NCBI RefSeq assembly: GCF_001655055.1
Contig: NZ_LXEW01000011.1
Coordinates: 1 to 64,000, forward strand
DNA: 64,000 nucleotides
Source: Providencia heimbachae ATCC 35613
Lineage (GTDB): Bacteria > Pseudomonadota > Gammaproteobacteria > Enterobacterales > Enterobacteriaceae
Direction of reading: 5' to 3'
Within the stretch, counting starts at the first letter, position 1, and each line of letters opens with the position of its first letter. The translations under genes and the position numbers were made by a program. Under the pieces are notes generated by a model. It was not told the DNA's origin, did no database searches, and was given only the letters and a program-made list of their open reading frames with translations. Shown here piece by piece: positions 27,697 through 37,816 of this stretch.

Positions 27697-30075
27697 CTAC
27701 TGGTTTTCAGCAATCATTAACCATGTTTGCACAACTGTGTCAGGATTCAAAGACAAGCTATCAATCCCTTCATCCACCAGCCACTGAGCAAAATCTTGAT
27801 GATCTGAAGGCCCTTGCCCACAAATCCCAACATATTTGTTTTGACGCTTCGCAGCTTTAATCGCCATTGATAGCATGGCTTTTACTGCATCATTACGCTC
27901 ATCAAATAGTTCTGATACTACGCCTGAGTCCCTATCTAGCCCTAGCGTTAACTGTGTCATATCATTAGAGCCAATCGAGAAACCATCAAAGTGCTCAAGG
28001 AACTGGTCGGCGAGTAATGCATTTGAGGGTATTTCACACATCATAATGATTTTTAATCCGTTCTCGCCACGCTTTAAATCATGCTTAGCCAGTTCTGCAA
28101 TCACTGACTCAGCTTGTGCAACCGTACGCACGAATGGGATCATCACTTCAACGTTAGTCAACCCCATAACATTACGTACACGCTTAACCGCTTCACATTC
28201 CAATGCAAAACAGGCGCGGAAGCTATCCGAAACATAACGACCTGCGCCTCGGAAGCCTAACATTGGGTTTTCTTCTTCTGGTTCATAAGCTTCACCGCCA
28301 ACTAAGTTAGCATATTCATTTGATTTAAAATCAGACAAACGAACAATGACGCGTTTTGGCCAGAATGCCGCTGCTAATGTTGAAATCCCTTCCGTGAGCT
28401 TACCGATATAAAACTCAATCGGATCATCATAACCCGCCATCATGGTGCGAATTTCACTTTGCAATTCAGGTGACTGTTTATCAAATTCTAATAAAGCTCT
28501 TGGGTGAACACCAATCATGCGGTTGATAATAAATTCAAGTCTTGCTAAACCGACACCTTCATTTGGTAAACAAGCAAAGTCGAATGCGCGGTCAGGATTA
28601 CCCACGTTCATCATGATTTTAACATCGACATTTGGCATCTCGCTCACTTCTGAGCTATGTATTTCAAAATCAAGCTTACCGTCATACACAAATCCAGTAT
28701 CGCCTTCTGAACATGAAATCGTGACTTCCTGACCTTCTTTTAGACGCTCAGTCGCATCACCACAACCCACAACAGCCGGAATGCCTAACTCACGAGCAAT
28801 GATAGCGGCGTGGCAAGTACGTCCACCACGGTTTGTTACGATAGCTGCCGCTTTTTTCATGATAGGCTCCCAATCAGGATCCGTCATGTCTGTTACTAAT
28901 ACATCACCCGGTTGAATTCTATCCATCTCATTGAGGTTATGAATTACCTTCACACTACCTGCGCCAATACGGTGGCCAATAGCACGACCTTCAACTAAAA
29001 CTTGCCCTTGTCCTTTAAGCTGATAACGTTCCATGACTTGTTGATTTGAACGCACTGTTTCAGGCCTTGCTTGTACAATGTAAAGGCGACCGTTATGACC
29101 ATCTTTCGCCCATTCGATATCCATTGGGCGACCATAGTGCTTTTCAATTTGCAGTGCTTGGCGTGACAACTCTTCGACTTCTTTATCCGTCAAAGAGAAA
29201 CGATTGCGTAGCGCCTCTGGCACATCTTCAATCTGTACTTGCTTACCATGCTCTTTACTATCAGCGTAAACCATCTGCAATTTTTTCGAGCCTAAAGTAC
29301 GGCGCACAATCGCAGGACGATTATTTTGTAAGGTGGGTTTATGAACATAAAACTCATCAGGATTAACCGCGCCTTGCACCACCATTTCACCTAAACCATA
29401 AGCTGATGTGATGAAAACCACTTGATCAAAGCCTGATTCAGTATCAATAGTGAACATAACGCCCGCTGAGGCTAAGTCCGAGCGAACCATTCTTTGCACG
29501 CCCGCAGAAAGGGCAACACCACGGTGGTCATAACCTTGGTGAACGCGATAAGAGATAGCGCGGTCATTAAATAAAGAGGCAAATACATGTTTGATCGCGA
29601 TCAAAACCGCATCGATTCCCTGAACATTGAGGAATGTCTCTTGCTGTCCCGCAAATGAAGCATCTGGCATATCCTCTGCCGTTGCTGATGAACGAACGGC
29701 AAATGATGCATCCGCTTCACCTTCGGAAAGCTGCTGATACGCTTGGTGAATATCTTGTTCCAATTCTTTTGTCAGTGGCGTTTCAATTACCCATTGACGG
29801 ATCTGAGCACCTGCTACAGCCAGTTGATTCACATCATCAATATCCGTTTCATCCAGCAGGTTATATATGCGCTGATTCACACCGCTCTGCTCAAGAAAAT
29901 GATTAAACGCCTGTGCGGTTGTCGCAAAACCGTTTGGTACGGATACACCAAGATCGGACAGGTTGGTAATCATTTCACCGAGTGAGGCATTTTTGCCACC
30001 AACACGGTCAACATCATTCATCCCTAATTGGTTATACCAAAGTACATTACACGGAGTGAGGCCATTTGTGGACAT
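27697..30075 (-). CDS. ppsA: Phosphoenolpyruvate synthase
   Basis: Makes PEP from pyruvate and ATP (giving AMP and phosphate) during gluconeogenesis. The 792 residues equal E. coli PpsA. Domains: N-terminal ATP-grasp-like PEP/pyruvate-binding domain (residues ~15-345, [10 protein letters not shown]), central swivelling domain with the phosphorylated His in [17 protein letters not shown] near 420, and C-terminal TIM barrel with [20 protein letters not shown] and CGQGPSDH. It is divergent from ppsR, whose product regulates it, and a Cra-like site lies upstream. Confidence 0.97.
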   Translation of the reverse strand: MSTNGLTPCNVLWYNQLGMNDVDRVGGKNASLGEMITNLSDLGVSVPNGFATTAQAFNHFLEQSGVNQRIYNLLDETDIDDVNQLAVAGAQIRQWVIETPLTKELEQDIHQAYQQLSEGEADASFAVRSSATAEDMPDASFAGQQETFLNVQGIDAVLIAIKHVFASLFNDRAISYRVHQGYDHRGVALSAGVQRMVRSDLASAGVMFTIDTESGFDQVVFITSAYGLGEMVVQGAVNPDEFYVHKPTLQNNRPAIVRRTLGSKKLQMVYADSKEHGKQVQIEDVPEALRNRFSLTDKEVEELSRQALQIEKHYGRPMDIEWAKDGHNGRLYIVQARPETVRSNQQVMERYQLKGQGQVLVEGRAIGHRIGAGSVKVIHNLNEMDRIQPGDVLVTDMTDPDWEPIMKKAAAIVTNRGGRTCHAAIIARELGIPAVVGCGDATERLKEGQEVTISCSEGDTGFVYDGKLDFEIHSSEVSEMPNVDVKIMMNVGNPDRAFDFACLPNEGVGLARLEFIINRMIGVHPRALLEFDKQSPELQSEIRTMMAGYDDPIEFYIGKLTEGISTLAAAFWPKRVIVRLSDFKSNEYANLVGGEAYEPEEENPMLGFRGAGRYVSDSFRACFALECEAVKRVRNVMGLTNVEVMIPFVRTVAQAESVIAELAKHDLKRGENGLKIIMMCEIPSNALLADQFLEHFDGFSIGSNDMTQLTLGLDRDSGVVSELFDERNDAVKAMLSMAIKAAKRQNKYVGICGQGPSDHQDFAQWLVDEGIDSLSLNPDTVVQTWLMIAENQ

Positions 30076-30189
30076 TGAAAGCGATCCTTTTATAGCAATT
30101 TAGTGGCGGAGTACAAATCGTAAAAAATCTCGTTGGCGAAAATTCGCCTCGTAAAATAGACTAGCACATACGCTATAAGAAGATGGACA

Positions 30190-30203
30190 GGTGAATCGTT
30201 CCA
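30190..30203 (+). promoter_or_regulatory. Cra-like site upstream of ppsA
   Basis: GGTGAATCGTTCCA fits every position of the degenerate Cra consensus RSTGAAWCSNTHHW as I recall it. It lies 115 bp before the ppsA ATG, roughly 45 bp upstream of a possible -10 (TAGTCT, minus strand), the activating position known for E. coli ppsA. Confidence 0.65.
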
Positions 30204-30374
30204 TCTAACAAGAAAACTTTTTTGTTCTAAAAATCATTCAAAATACGGCTATACTTTCCCCGATAAACTAATTTTTAAACTTTAAACAAAGATAATATTT
30301 CTCGAGAACCCGCAAAAGTACTTTATTAGAGATAAACACAAGATCCGCGATGACGACAATAAGAGATAGAAACA

Positions 30375-31235
30375 ATGAGTGAATTGACCCCAATAAAAAA
30401 GATAATACCCACAGTGCAGCGAACCGTTTTTTTTATTTCTGATGGAACAGCAATTACCGCAGAAACGATAGGTCATGCGGTATTATCACAATTTCCATTA
30501 GCATTTATGTCATATACCCTACCTTTTGTGACCTCCGAAGCGCGTGCTGAAGAGATAAAACAAAAAATTAATGTTATCTATGAAGAAACTCAACTACGCC
30601 CACTGGTGTTTTACTCCATTATTTCGCCTACTGTAAAAGCTATCATCACGCAAAGCGCTGGGTTTTGTCAGGATATCGTGCAAAGTCTTGTGGCACCAAT
30701 ACAACAAGAAGTTGGTTTAGAGCCTGAGCCAAAACTTAACCGCACTCATGGCTTATCCATGCAAAACATGAATCAATATGATGCGCGTATAGCAGCTATC
30801 GAATATACCCTTGCCCATGATGATGGAATTTCATTACGTAACCTCGACCAAGCTCAAATTATCTTAATTGGTGTTTCGCGCTGTGGTAAAACACCAACAA
30901 GCTTATATTTAGCGATGCAATTTGGTATTCAAGCAGCAAACTACCCATTTACCGCTGATGATATGGATAACTTAAAATTGCCCGTGGCGCTACGTTCTTA
31001 TACACATAAATTATTTGGCTTGACCATCAGCCCTGAGCGCCTTGCCGCAATTCGTGAAGAGCGCCGAGAAAACAGTCGATATGCATCAATACGTCAGTGC
31101 CGCATTGAAATTGCTGAAGTTGAAGCCTTATTTAGACAAAACAAAATTAACTATCTCAATACAACAAACTATTCTGTAGAGGAAATTTCAGCGAAAGTGA
31201 TAGACACCATGGGATTGCAACGACGAATTTTTTAG
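30375..31235 (+). CDS. ppsR: PEP synthase regulatory protein (kinase/pyrophosphorylase)
   Basis: A bifunctional DUF299 enzyme that inactivates PpsA by ADP-dependent phosphorylation of a Thr next to the catalytic His and reactivates it by Pi-dependent dephosphorylation. The 286-residue protein (E. coli YdiA 277) shows the start [17 protein letters not shown], and the P-loop [16 protein letters not shown] near residue 170, both diagnostic. It is divergent from its target ppsA and followed by aroH, the E. coli order. Confidence 0.96.
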   Translation: MSELTPIKKIIPTVQRTVFFISDGTAITAETIGHAVLSQFPLAFMSYTLPFVTSEARAEEIKQKINVIYEETQLRPLVFYSIISPTVKAIITQSAGFCQDIVQSLVAPIQQEVGLEPEPKLNRTHGLSMQNMNQYDARIAAIEYTLAHDDGISLRNLDQAQIILIGVSRCGKTPTSLYLAMQFGIQAANYPFTADDMDNLKLPVALRSYTHKLFGLTISPERLAAIREERRENSRYASIRQCRIEIAEVEALFRQNKINYLNTTNYSVEEISAKVIDTMGLQRRIF

Positions 31236-31357
31236 TTAAAGCAAAATAAAAAAATATTTCATTCAATCTCACTTGAAGGTTGAAATTGAGCCACTTTCGT
31301 TTATTGTGATCTTAATCACTGATATGGCTCAGCCTATTAAAGCTTTTGAGAAAGAAA

Positions 31358-32407
31358 ATGCAAAAAACAGATGAACTACGAACTCAGCGAGTGGGTAGCT
31401 TAATTACACCCCATGTGCTCGCAGAGGAATTTCCTATTTCCCAAGAAGTTGCCGAAAACGTGACAGCGTCACGAAAAAGAATTGAACAAATTTTATCCGG
31501 CCAAGATCCGCGTTTACTGGTTATTGTTGGCCCTTGCTCAATCCATGACATTGATGCTGCCATTGAATATGCAAATAAACTCAATGTATTACGCGAACAA
31601 TACCAAGACCGTTTGGAAATTGTGATGCGGACCTATTTTGAAAAACCGCGCACTGTCGTTGGCTGGAAGGGGTTAATATCCGACCCTAACTTGGATAACT
31701 CTTGCCAAGTCAATACCGGTATCCGGCTAGCGCGCAAACTTCTCATTGAAGTCAACCAACTCGGGCTCGCTACAGCCACCGAATTTCTTGATATGGTTAC
31801 AGGTCAATACATAGCCGATTTGATTAGCTGGGGTGCCATTGGCGCACGGACAACCGAAAGCCAAATTCACCGTGAAATGGCATCTGCCCTATCGTGTCCG
31901 GTTGGTTTTAAAAATGGGACTGACGGCAATATCAATATTGCGATTGATGCTATCCGTGCGGCTAAAGCTCAGCACATGTTCTTATCCCCAGATAAAAATG
32001 GCCAAATGACGATTTATCAAACGCAAGGCAACCCACATGGGCACATTATTATGCGCGGGGGGAAACAACCCAATTACTTCGCAGGTGACCTTGCTGCTGC
32101 CTGTGATAAATTGCGTAAATTTGAACTGGCAGAACACCTTGTGGTTGATTTTAGCCATGGCAACTGCCAAAAAATCCATCGCCGCCAACTTGAAGTTGCT
32201 CGAGATATTGCAGAACAGATAAAAGATGGCTCAACCGCCATTAGCGGCGTCATGGCGGAAAGCTTTTTAATTGAAGGTACACAAAAAATTACGCCAAATC
32301 AGCCTCTTGTTTATGGGCAATCCATCACAGACCCTTGCCTTGGTTGGGATGATACTGAACAACTGATTGAAATTTTAGCGCAAGCTGTCGAACACCGCTT
32401 CAAATAA
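31358..32407 (+). CDS. aroH: DAHP synthase, tryptophan-sensitive type
   Basis: Condenses PEP and erythrose-4-phosphate to 3-deoxy-D-arabino-heptulosonate-7-phosphate, the first step of the shikimate pathway. The class I alpha fold is clear: LLVIVGPCSIHD, MRTYFEKPRTVVGWKG, GARTTESQ, and VDFSHGNCQK with metal/substrate residues. Sequence and the ppsR-aroH-ydiE(hemP) context identify AroH rather than AroF or AroG. The ATG at 31358 (349 residues) is preferred over the TTG at 31346 because it follows GAGAAAG and matches E. coli. No clear TrpR operator was found upstream. Confidence 0.94.
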   Translation: MQKTDELRTQRVGSLITPHVLAEEFPISQEVAENVTASRKRIEQILSGQDPRLLVIVGPCSIHDIDAAIEYANKLNVLREQYQDRLEIVMRTYFEKPRTVVGWKGLISDPNLDNSCQVNTGIRLARKLLIEVNQLGLATATEFLDMVTGQYIADLISWGAIGARTTESQIHREMASALSCPVGFKNGTDGNINIAIDAIRAAKAQHMFLSPDKNGQMTIYQTQGNPHGHIIMRGGKQPNYFAGDLAAACDKLRKFELAEHLVVDFSHGNCQKIHRRQLEVARDIAEQIKDGSTAISGVMAESFLIEGTQKITPNQPLVYGQSITDPCLGWDDTEQLIEILAQAVEHRFK

Positions 32408-32577
32408 CCCGCATACCAAATAACTCTTTGGCCAATTTATTGGTCAAAGAGTCTGCATACCATTAATTAACAGAATAACACCTTAACAATAATGCAATAT
32501 ACATTATTATTAACTGATAATTTATGATTAATCCCCAAATTAATTTAAATAACGCTTGATCTGATTAAAAACTTAAC

Positions 32578-32596
32578 GATAATAATTCTCACTATC
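32578..32596. promoter_or_regulatory. Fur box of hemP-hemR
   Basis: The 19 bases beginning GATAATAATTCTC match the classical Fur box GATAATGATAATCATTATC at 15 positions. They lie 26 bp before the hemP ATG. Iron-dependent repression of heme-uptake genes is typical. Confidence 0.75.
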
Positions 32597-32621
32597 AATA
32601 AAGTAATTCGTTAAGGTGGCC

Positions 32622-32834
32622 ATGAAAAGTCATATCTCCTCAAGCTCATTAAATGACAACTCAGTTAGTTATTCCATTAAAGATCAGGTTGATACCACTT
32701 TAAAATTGATAGAAATATCTGTAATTGATAGCCATAAATTGTTAGATATGGATGGCAAGGTTGCCATTTTACATAATGGGGAGATATACCGGCTGAAGCA
32801 AACACGAGCCGGTAAATTAATCTTAACCAAATAA
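32622..32834 (+). CDS. hemP: Hemin uptake protein HemP (YdiE)
   Basis: A small HemP-family protein found beside heme receptor genes; in several bacteria HemP/HmuP acts as a positive regulator of the receptor. The C-terminal half has the family motif (DGKVAILHNGEIYRLKQT, then KLILTK). With the ATG at 32622 it has 70 residues; the ribosome site TAAGG is spaced five bases from it. An in-frame GTG two codons earlier is less likely. A Fur box precedes it and the heme receptor follows after 97 bp. Confidence 0.88.
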   Translation: MKSHISSSSLNDNSVSYSIKDQVDTTLKLIEISVIDSHKLLDMDGKVAILHNGEIYRLKQTRAGKLILTK

Positions 32835-32931
32835 TATTGTTATCACTCATAGAAATACAACACTCTGCAAGCCACTCAGATAACCATCTAGGCAGCCAGC
32901 TTCATACTATGACACAAGGAACGGATTTCCT

Positions 32932-35082
32932 ATGGCGTTTAAATTGGTGCCTTCATCAACTTATCTTTCTTTCCAAGCGAAAAAATTTACTATCTCAGCA
33001 CTCACAGCAGCCCTTGCCGTCGCAGGCTTTAGCTCTTATGCGCTAGCTCAAAACAGTGCAACTGATACGCTCCATGTAATAGCCACTCCGTTAAATACTG
33101 AAGTGATTGCGGTTGCTGAACAAGTTGATGTTATTGATGCCCAAACACCAGAACAACAGTCTGCAACTTCTGCTTTAGACTTATTAAAGGGCCAACCCGG
33201 CGTTTTTGTTTCTGGTTCAGGTAGCACTTACGGGCAAGGTATTCAAATGAGAGGATACGATTCACGTGGCGTGAAAATCACCATTGATAACGTGACTCAA
33301 GATTTTAATTCCGGCCTGTATAATGCGACATTTATCGACCCGAGTTTAATTAAGAAAGTGTATATCCACAAAGGAAGCGTATCGGTAAACCACGGTGGTG
33401 GCGCGCTTGCTGGGGTCGTCTCCTTCAAAACACTTAATGCTTCTGACCTTCTAGTCACTGACCAAAATTTGGGAGGGCACCTTTTTAGCGGTATAAATCG
33501 TAATGACCACAGTTACCATGCTGGCGCGACGCTACTCGCCCGCTCTGGATCTTTTGATGCATTACTAAGTTATAGCCAACGTAAGAAACAACTTGTTGCT
33601 ACACCTGAATCCAGCAGCTTAGATAACCATGAAAAAATTAATAATTGGATGTTAAAAACCTCTTGGTTTGCACATCCTTCGTATCGCCTTGCATTTCAAT
33701 TAAGGGAATACCGTAATGATAGCATTAGCTTAAAACAACCTACTGTATTTGATACAAGACAACCCAAATTTAAAAATACCCCACATGAAAGGTATAGCCA
33801 CCAACAAGATTTTCTATTAAGCCAACATTTTTCGCCGTCAAATAATCTAAATTGGCAAGCCGATTGGGACATCTACTACACAAACCTGTCTTTAAGCCAA
33901 CTTGATTTAGTTAAAGTGACATCGACAAAAAAAGCAGATAGAGATTACGGTATTGAAAAACGTAATCAATACACTTATGGCACTAAATTTTCAAATAGCT
34001 TTATGATCCCAATGCACGGTTGGGTTAATCACCATATTCAAAGTGGGCTTGAGTATTACCAGCAGGAACAAAAGCCAAACCAACATACCACCAGTTATCC
34101 GCCAGCAGAGTTATCTAATACATCCGGTTGGTTAACTAACGATATGACGTTGCATCATTTACCCATCACTTTTTCAGCGGGAACACGCTTTACTCGCTAC
34201 CAAACTTCACGTAAAGACCTTGCCAAGGATAAATATATCAATTGGTCTTCACGCTTTGCAGTGAGTGCCACACCAACCCATTGGCTAAATATATATTCTT
34301 CTTATTCAGAAGGTTACCGAACTCCTCGGATGTCAGAACTGTATAATGACTCCAACCACTTTAGTGCAATGGGAGGCTTTCTTATATCTGATTTCCGCCC
34401 ATCCCCTGATTTACAACCCGAAACCAATAAAACAATCGAAACGGGTGTGAAAATAAGTTTCGATGATATCGCTCTTGCGGGTGATTCCCTTCAATTTGGG
34501 ACAACCTACTTCAATACAAAAGCTCAAAATCATATTGTGCTAGAAGGAGACTATCGCGACTTTGGGTCAAAAGGATGGTTCCCCGCAAAGCTTTACTACG
34601 TCAACATTCCATCCGCATCTATCCATGGGCTTGATAGCTTCATCAACTATAAAACCCATTGGTTTAGCTTAAATATCAGCCACAACCAAACGGTTGGAGA
34701 GGAAGACGATACCCATTATTCTCTTTCTTCTGTTCGACCAGAAACTTTGTTAGTAAGAGTTAATGCACCGATTACAACAACAGGCATCAGTGTGGGTTGG
34801 ACTGGCGAATTTGCCGCTAAAACTAAATTTGAAGGGAATTCGACTTACCAATTACCAAAACACACATCCGTAAAAGGCTTAGACCGTTATCATAAAGAAG
34901 TTGTGCAGTATGCCGGTTACAGCCTCCATGATTTTTATGTCAATTATCAAGCTGATCAGTTTGTAAAAGGCTTAAGCTCTACCCTAACGATGAAAAATGC
35001 ATTTGATAAACAATATGTTTCATCTATGGGGGTCCCTCAAGAAGGTAGAAACTTCTATTTCAATGTGAACTACAAATGGTAG
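32932..35082 (+). CDS. hemR: TonB-dependent heme/hemoglobin receptor (HemR-like)
   Basis: An outer-membrane, TonB-dependent receptor for heme. The 716-residue precursor has a long signal peptide (to about residue 40, ending YALAQN), a TonB-box-like DTLHVIA, a plug domain (residues ~55-170, LLKGQPGVFVSGSG, QMRGYDSRGV) and a 22-strand barrel ending in an aromatic (YFNVNYKW). Heme-receptor hallmarks are GYRTPRMSELYNDSNHF (the FRAP-type motif with following His) and SPDLQPETN (the NPNL-type motif, here altered). The periplasmic/inner membrane heme transport genes hemSTUV do not follow, unlike in Yersinia. Confidence 0.88.
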   Translation: MAFKLVPSSTYLSFQAKKFTISALTAALAVAGFSSYALAQNSATDTLHVIATPLNTEVIAVAEQVDVIDAQTPEQQSATSALDLLKGQPGVFVSGSGSTYGQGIQMRGYDSRGVKITIDNVTQDFNSGLYNATFIDPSLIKKVYIHKGSVSVNHGGGALAGVVSFKTLNASDLLVTDQNLGGHLFSGINRNDHSYHAGATLLARSGSFDALLSYSQRKKQLVATPESSSLDNHEKINNWMLKTSWFAHPSYRLAFQLREYRNDSISLKQPTVFDTRQPKFKNTPHERYSHQQDFLLSQHFSPSNNLNWQADWDIYYTNLSLSQLDLVKVTSTKKADRDYGIEKRNQYTYGTKFSNSFMIPMHGWVNHHIQSGLEYYQQEQKPNQHTTSYPPAELSNTSGWLTNDMTLHHLPITFSAGTRFTRYQTSRKDLAKDKYINWSSRFAVSATPTHWLNIYSSYSEGYRTPRMSELYNDSNHFSAMGGFLISDFRPSPDLQPETNKTIETGVKISFDDIALAGDSLQFGTTYFNTKAQNHIVLEGDYRDFGSKGWFPAKLYYVNIPSASIHGLDSFINYKTHWFSLNISHNQTVGEEDDTHYSLSSVRPETLLVRVNAPITTTGISVGWTGEFAAKTKFEGNSTYQLPKHTSVKGLDRYHKEVVQYAGYSLHDFYVNYQADQFVKGLSSTLTMKNAFDKQYVSSMGVPQEGRNFYFNVNYKW

Positions 35083-35112
35083 TTTATTTATAGAGCCCCT
35101 CATGACCATTGA

Positions 35113-35156
35113 TAAACACCGTAAATTGAAATCTCACTGCCAGTTTACGGTGTTTA
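35113..35156 (+). terminator. Terminator after hemR
   Basis: A 13-bp perfect stem (TAAACACCGTAAA/TTTACGGTGTTTA) with an 18-base loop, 30 bp after the hemR stop. The T-tract is weak (CATTATTAG). Confidence 0.6.
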
Positions 35157-35514
35157 CATTATTAGTCTGTATTAGGCCTAAAATACGAATAGTCAATAAC
35201 TCTATAAAATGAACAAAAAAAGAACTATTTAGCGGTACTTAGCCAATCTACCAGTAATTTCCATCAAAAATGCTTACCTCGGTATTTCCTGTCAGTTGTT
35301 CGATAATAACGCTCTTTTAGACTGCCACTAAGTCAAATTAATTTATCAATAGTTTACTTGGTTAATAAATTCGAATAGCTTAAACAATTAATTTGAATAT
35401 AATTATTTATTACTCACAAAGAGAGAAATTATCAACAGGAAACACCCCTAACCAACTGATATTAAATAATTTTAAACATTCATGACTGTATGTTTAAAAT
35501 CCATCACTTTCAAA
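35157..35514. other. Non-coding interval upstream of the MarA-like gene
   Basis: AT-rich DNA with no credible ORF. Together with the palindrome at 35515-35535 it makes up an unusually long (577 bp) upstream region for a small regulator. Confidence 0.3.
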
Positions 35515-35535
35515 TAACTATCGTAACGATAGTTA
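35515..35535. promoter_or_regulatory. Perfect 21-bp palindrome, probable operator
   Basis: Two perfect 10-bp arms around a single base (TAACTATCGT, A, ACGATAGTTA). It lies 125 bp before the MarA-like gene. Size and symmetry suit a dimeric repressor such as a TetR- or MarR-type protein. I do not recognise the motif as any well-known operator. There is no T-tract beside it, so a terminator is unlikely. Confidence 0.55.
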
Positions 35536-35659
35536 TTATCATAAATAAACCGCACGTTTAGCCTATCGATATATCGGAAAAACAGGAAGAATAGACCCTA
35601 ATTTCGTAAGTTATTATTAGTTATTAATGAACAATAACCTACAATAGTAGGAGGTAAAT

Positions 35660-36028
35660 ATGTCAGAAAGTGTCGTCAACGATATTATTAGATGGCTGGA
35701 AAGTCAGTTGCAGCGCAATGAAGGCATCAAAATCGATACAATCGCCGATAAGAGTGGCTATTCTAAATGGCATTTGCAGCGTGTTTTCAAAGAAATGAAA
35801 GGTTGCACGCTAGGTGAATATGTTCGTAAGCGCCGTCTATTAGAGGCTGCTAAATCATTACGCGACGGTAACTTACCTATTCTAGATATCGCCCTGCAGT
35901 ACGGTTTTAGCTCTCAAGCTACATTTACGCGTATCTTTAAAAAACATTTTGATACGACACCCGCAAAATTCCGTCAAGCGGGAGAGCTACCTGACTGTAA
36001 AGCTTTTATGACCTGTCATTGTCATTAA
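35660..36028 (+). CDS. MarA/SoxS/PqrA-type AraC-family activator
   Basis: A 122-residue single-domain AraC-family activator made of two HTH motifs: KIDTIADKSGYSKWHLQRVF (first) and ILDIALQYGFSSQATFTRIF (second), the layout of MarA, SoxS, PqrA and Providencia AarP. Such proteins bind mar/sox/rob boxes and raise efflux, lower porin and induce stress genes; AarP activates aac(2')-Ia in P. stuartii. AGGAGG gives a very strong ribosome site. The C terminus CKAFMTCHCH is rich in Cys and His. No marR, soxR or ramR gene adjoins it. PqrA is the closest by length, but orthology is unproven. Confidence 0.88.
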   Translation: MSESVVNDIIRWLESQLQRNEGIKIDTIADKSGYSKWHLQRVFKEMKGCTLGEYVRKRRLLEAAKSLRDGNLPILDIALQYGFSSQATFTRIFKKHFDTTPAKFRQAGELPDCKAFMTCHCH

Positions 36029-36040
36029 GCCAATAAATTT

Positions 36041-36113
36041 ATACTCGGTATATTTCAAGGATATCCTAATTTAAGCAGTAATTATTTCGTTGGCCTTGAA
36101 TAATTCCGAGTAT
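36041..36113. repeat. Palindromic intergenic repeat element, short form
   Basis: Terminal inverted repeats ATACTCGG...TCAAGG and its complement match at 17 of 20 bases and enclose 33 bp. The ends resemble those of the larger element at 37817-37943, so both appear to belong to one MITE-like family. It lies between the MarA-like gene and its terminator. Confidence 0.65.
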
Positions 36114-36171
36114 ATAGCAGTAGATCCATTCCAATTCATTATTCTTGTTTTCAATTAGCTAGTCTATGTCT

Positions 36172-36197
36172 GAGCCGATTAAATCGGCTCTTTTTTT
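36172..36197 (+). terminator. Terminator after the MarA-like gene
   Basis: Stem GAGCCGATT/AATCGGCTC with seven T directly after it. The T-tract overlaps the stop codon of the convergent lplA gene. Confidence 0.85.
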
Positions 36198-37212
36198 AGC
36201 TCAGCTCATGGATCAGCCAAGCTTCTAAATCTTTAAATTGTTCTGTAAGCATAGGCCATTCATCCGTCATTTGTTGAATCAATATTCGCATGGTCTCTGG
36301 CTGATATGCCTTCCCGACTAATTGTTGACTCATCCATTCTAACGGCGACGGATCCAAGCTATCCGTAAAGAATTGGCAGCGATTGAAAGCTCCCTTTTCA
36401 ATATCAAAGTGAAACTCGATGCCTCCCCACGGAAAACGCGTATCTAAATAATGAGAAAATGCCGGCGCTTGGCCGAAATTCCATTCCCAGCTACTTTGTT
36501 TGGCAAACGTTTCAGTGAAATTCGGCAAGTCAGGTAATTTTTCAGGGGAAATATATTCTGCATCAACCGTTTCATTGTAGTAACTAAAGAAGCTATGAAT
36601 AATACCATCGCACACTTTTTCATGAGAAATATCAGGAACCAGTTCACTCAGATTGGCAACTCTTGAACGAACTGAGGTTATTCCCTTAGCCTGCAATTTT
36701 TTAGGATCGGGGTTGAGGTAATTAGCTAGCCGATTTAAATCAGTATTTATCAATAGGGTACCATGATGAAAACCTCTATCTTTCGTTTCACGATAAGCTG
36801 AACCTGAAATTTTTCTTGGGCCATTCTCTGTATTGAGCACTAAATCATTTCGTCCTGAAATTTCGGCATCAATACCGGCGAGTGACAAGCCATCAACAAT
36901 AATTTGAGTCGAAATCGTTTTATCGTACTCAGGCTTGCCGGCCATAAAGGTAAAACACGTATTCCCTAAATCTTGAAATACCGCACCACCACCACTACTA
37001 CGGCGAGCTAGGCGGACATTGTCCTCTTCCATTCGGCGAGTATTACATTCTTTCCAGGGGTTTTGAGCACGGCCAATAACCACGGTATCGGCATTACGCC
37101 ACAAGAACATTACTCGCTGATCAGCAGACATCTGACGAAAAATCGTCTCTTCAACAGCGAGGTTAAACCAAGGATCAAATGATTCAGAGATAAGTAAACG
37201 CAGCGTTGACAT
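36196..37212 (-). CDS. lplA: Lipoate-protein ligase A
   Basis: Activates free lipoate with ATP to lipoyl-AMP and transfers it to the E2 and GcvH lipoyl domains. The 338-residue length equals E. coli LplA. Visible are the catalytic-domain motifs [20 protein letters not shown] (residues ~69-88), the adenylate-binding [12 protein letters not shown], and [20 protein letters not shown] with the key Lys near 133. A small C-terminal domain follows. In E. coli the gene lies elsewhere (near serB), so this location is a rearrangement relative to K-12. Confidence 0.96.
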   Translation of the reverse strand: MSTLRLLISESFDPWFNLAVEETIFRQMSADQRVMFLWRNADTVVIGRAQNPWKECNTRRMEEDNVRLARRSSGGGAVFQDLGNTCFTFMAGKPEYDKTISTQIIVDGLSLAGIDAEISGRNDLVLNTENGPRKISGSAYRETKDRGFHHGTLLINTDLNRLANYLNPDPKKLQAKGITSVRSRVANLSELVPDISHEKVCDGIIHSFFSYYNETVDAEYISPEKLPDLPNFTETFAKQSSWEWNFGQAPAFSHYLDTRFPWGGIEFHFDIEKGAFNRCQFFTDSLDPSPLEWMSQQLVGKAYQPETMRILIQQMTDEWPMLTEQFKDLEAWLIHELS

Positions 37213-37286
37213 TAGGCTATCCTAAAAGCAAAATTTTGCCTTAAGATAGCATAATCATTGAGGAAAGAATTGACCAAATACCTACT

Positions 37287-37775
37287 TTAGATACGCCTTG
37301 CCTGCCAGAATACTTTTCGCCAGTAGACATTATCCAGTGATGAGCGAATGACCCCTTTACTGGTTGAAGCATGGATAAAGGTATTATCCGTATCATAAAT
37401 ACCGACATGTAAACCATTTTCACCAGACCCCGTTTTAAAGAAAACTAAATCCCCTGGCATCAAATCAGTTTTATCAATACGTGTACCGAGTTGTGTTTGA
37501 TCTCTTGTCGTTCTCGGTAACTGAATAGCAAAACGGTCATTAAAAGTGCGGTAAACAAATCCAGAACAATCCACACCACTTTGATTCATGCCACCATAAT
37601 GATAAGGAGTTCCATACCATTGTTCTAACTGGTCTTTTAACTGCGCTATCGTCATTATCGGGTCAGATAATTGCGTTTTCAGCGGCGGTGCAGGCGTCCG
37701 CTTAACCGATGTCGATGAGCAACCAATTAATACCAAGCAAAATAATAATGGCAGATGTTTATAATTTATTATCAT
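37287..37775 (-). CDS. nlpC: NlpC/P60-family lipoprotein
   Basis: A murein endopeptidase-type lipoprotein. The lipobox is LVLIGCSS (Cys19). The NlpC/P60 domain carries the catalytic Cys in SGVDCSGFVYR and the His in NGLHVGIYD near residue 125, followed by FIHAS. In E. coli nlpC follows btuD directly; here the arn operon lies between them. The 162 residues compare with 154 in E. coli. Confidence 0.95.
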   Translation of the reverse strand: MIINYKHLPLLFCLVLIGCSSTSVKRTPAPPLKTQLSDPIMTIAQLKDQLEQWYGTPYHYGGMNQSGVDCSGFVYRTFNDRFAIQLPRTTRDQTQLGTRIDKTDLMPGDLVFFKTGSGENGLHVGIYDTDNTFIHASTSKGVIRSSLDNVYWRKVFWQARRI

Positions 37776-37776
37776 A

Positions 37777-37800
37777 TATACCCGTCACACTTTAAGTTGT
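37777..37800. repeat. Partial copy of the palindromic repeat end
   Basis: A 24-bp stretch starting TATACCCGTCACACTTTAAG nearly duplicates the left end of the full element that starts 40 bp later (TATACCCGTCATACTTCAAG). Confidence 0.55.
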
Positions 37801-37816
37801 CTTAATACTCTGCATA

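Noticed and set aside
29046..29366. 106-residue ORF on the plus strand inside ppsA
   Set aside because: Antisense shadow of ppsA; the frame follows from codon usage of the real gene.
36196..37212. lplA as part of the arn/nlpC operon
   Set aside because: lplA is followed on the minus strand by the MarA-like terminator and the spacing to nlpC is short but with no shared function; co-transcription is possible but not evident.
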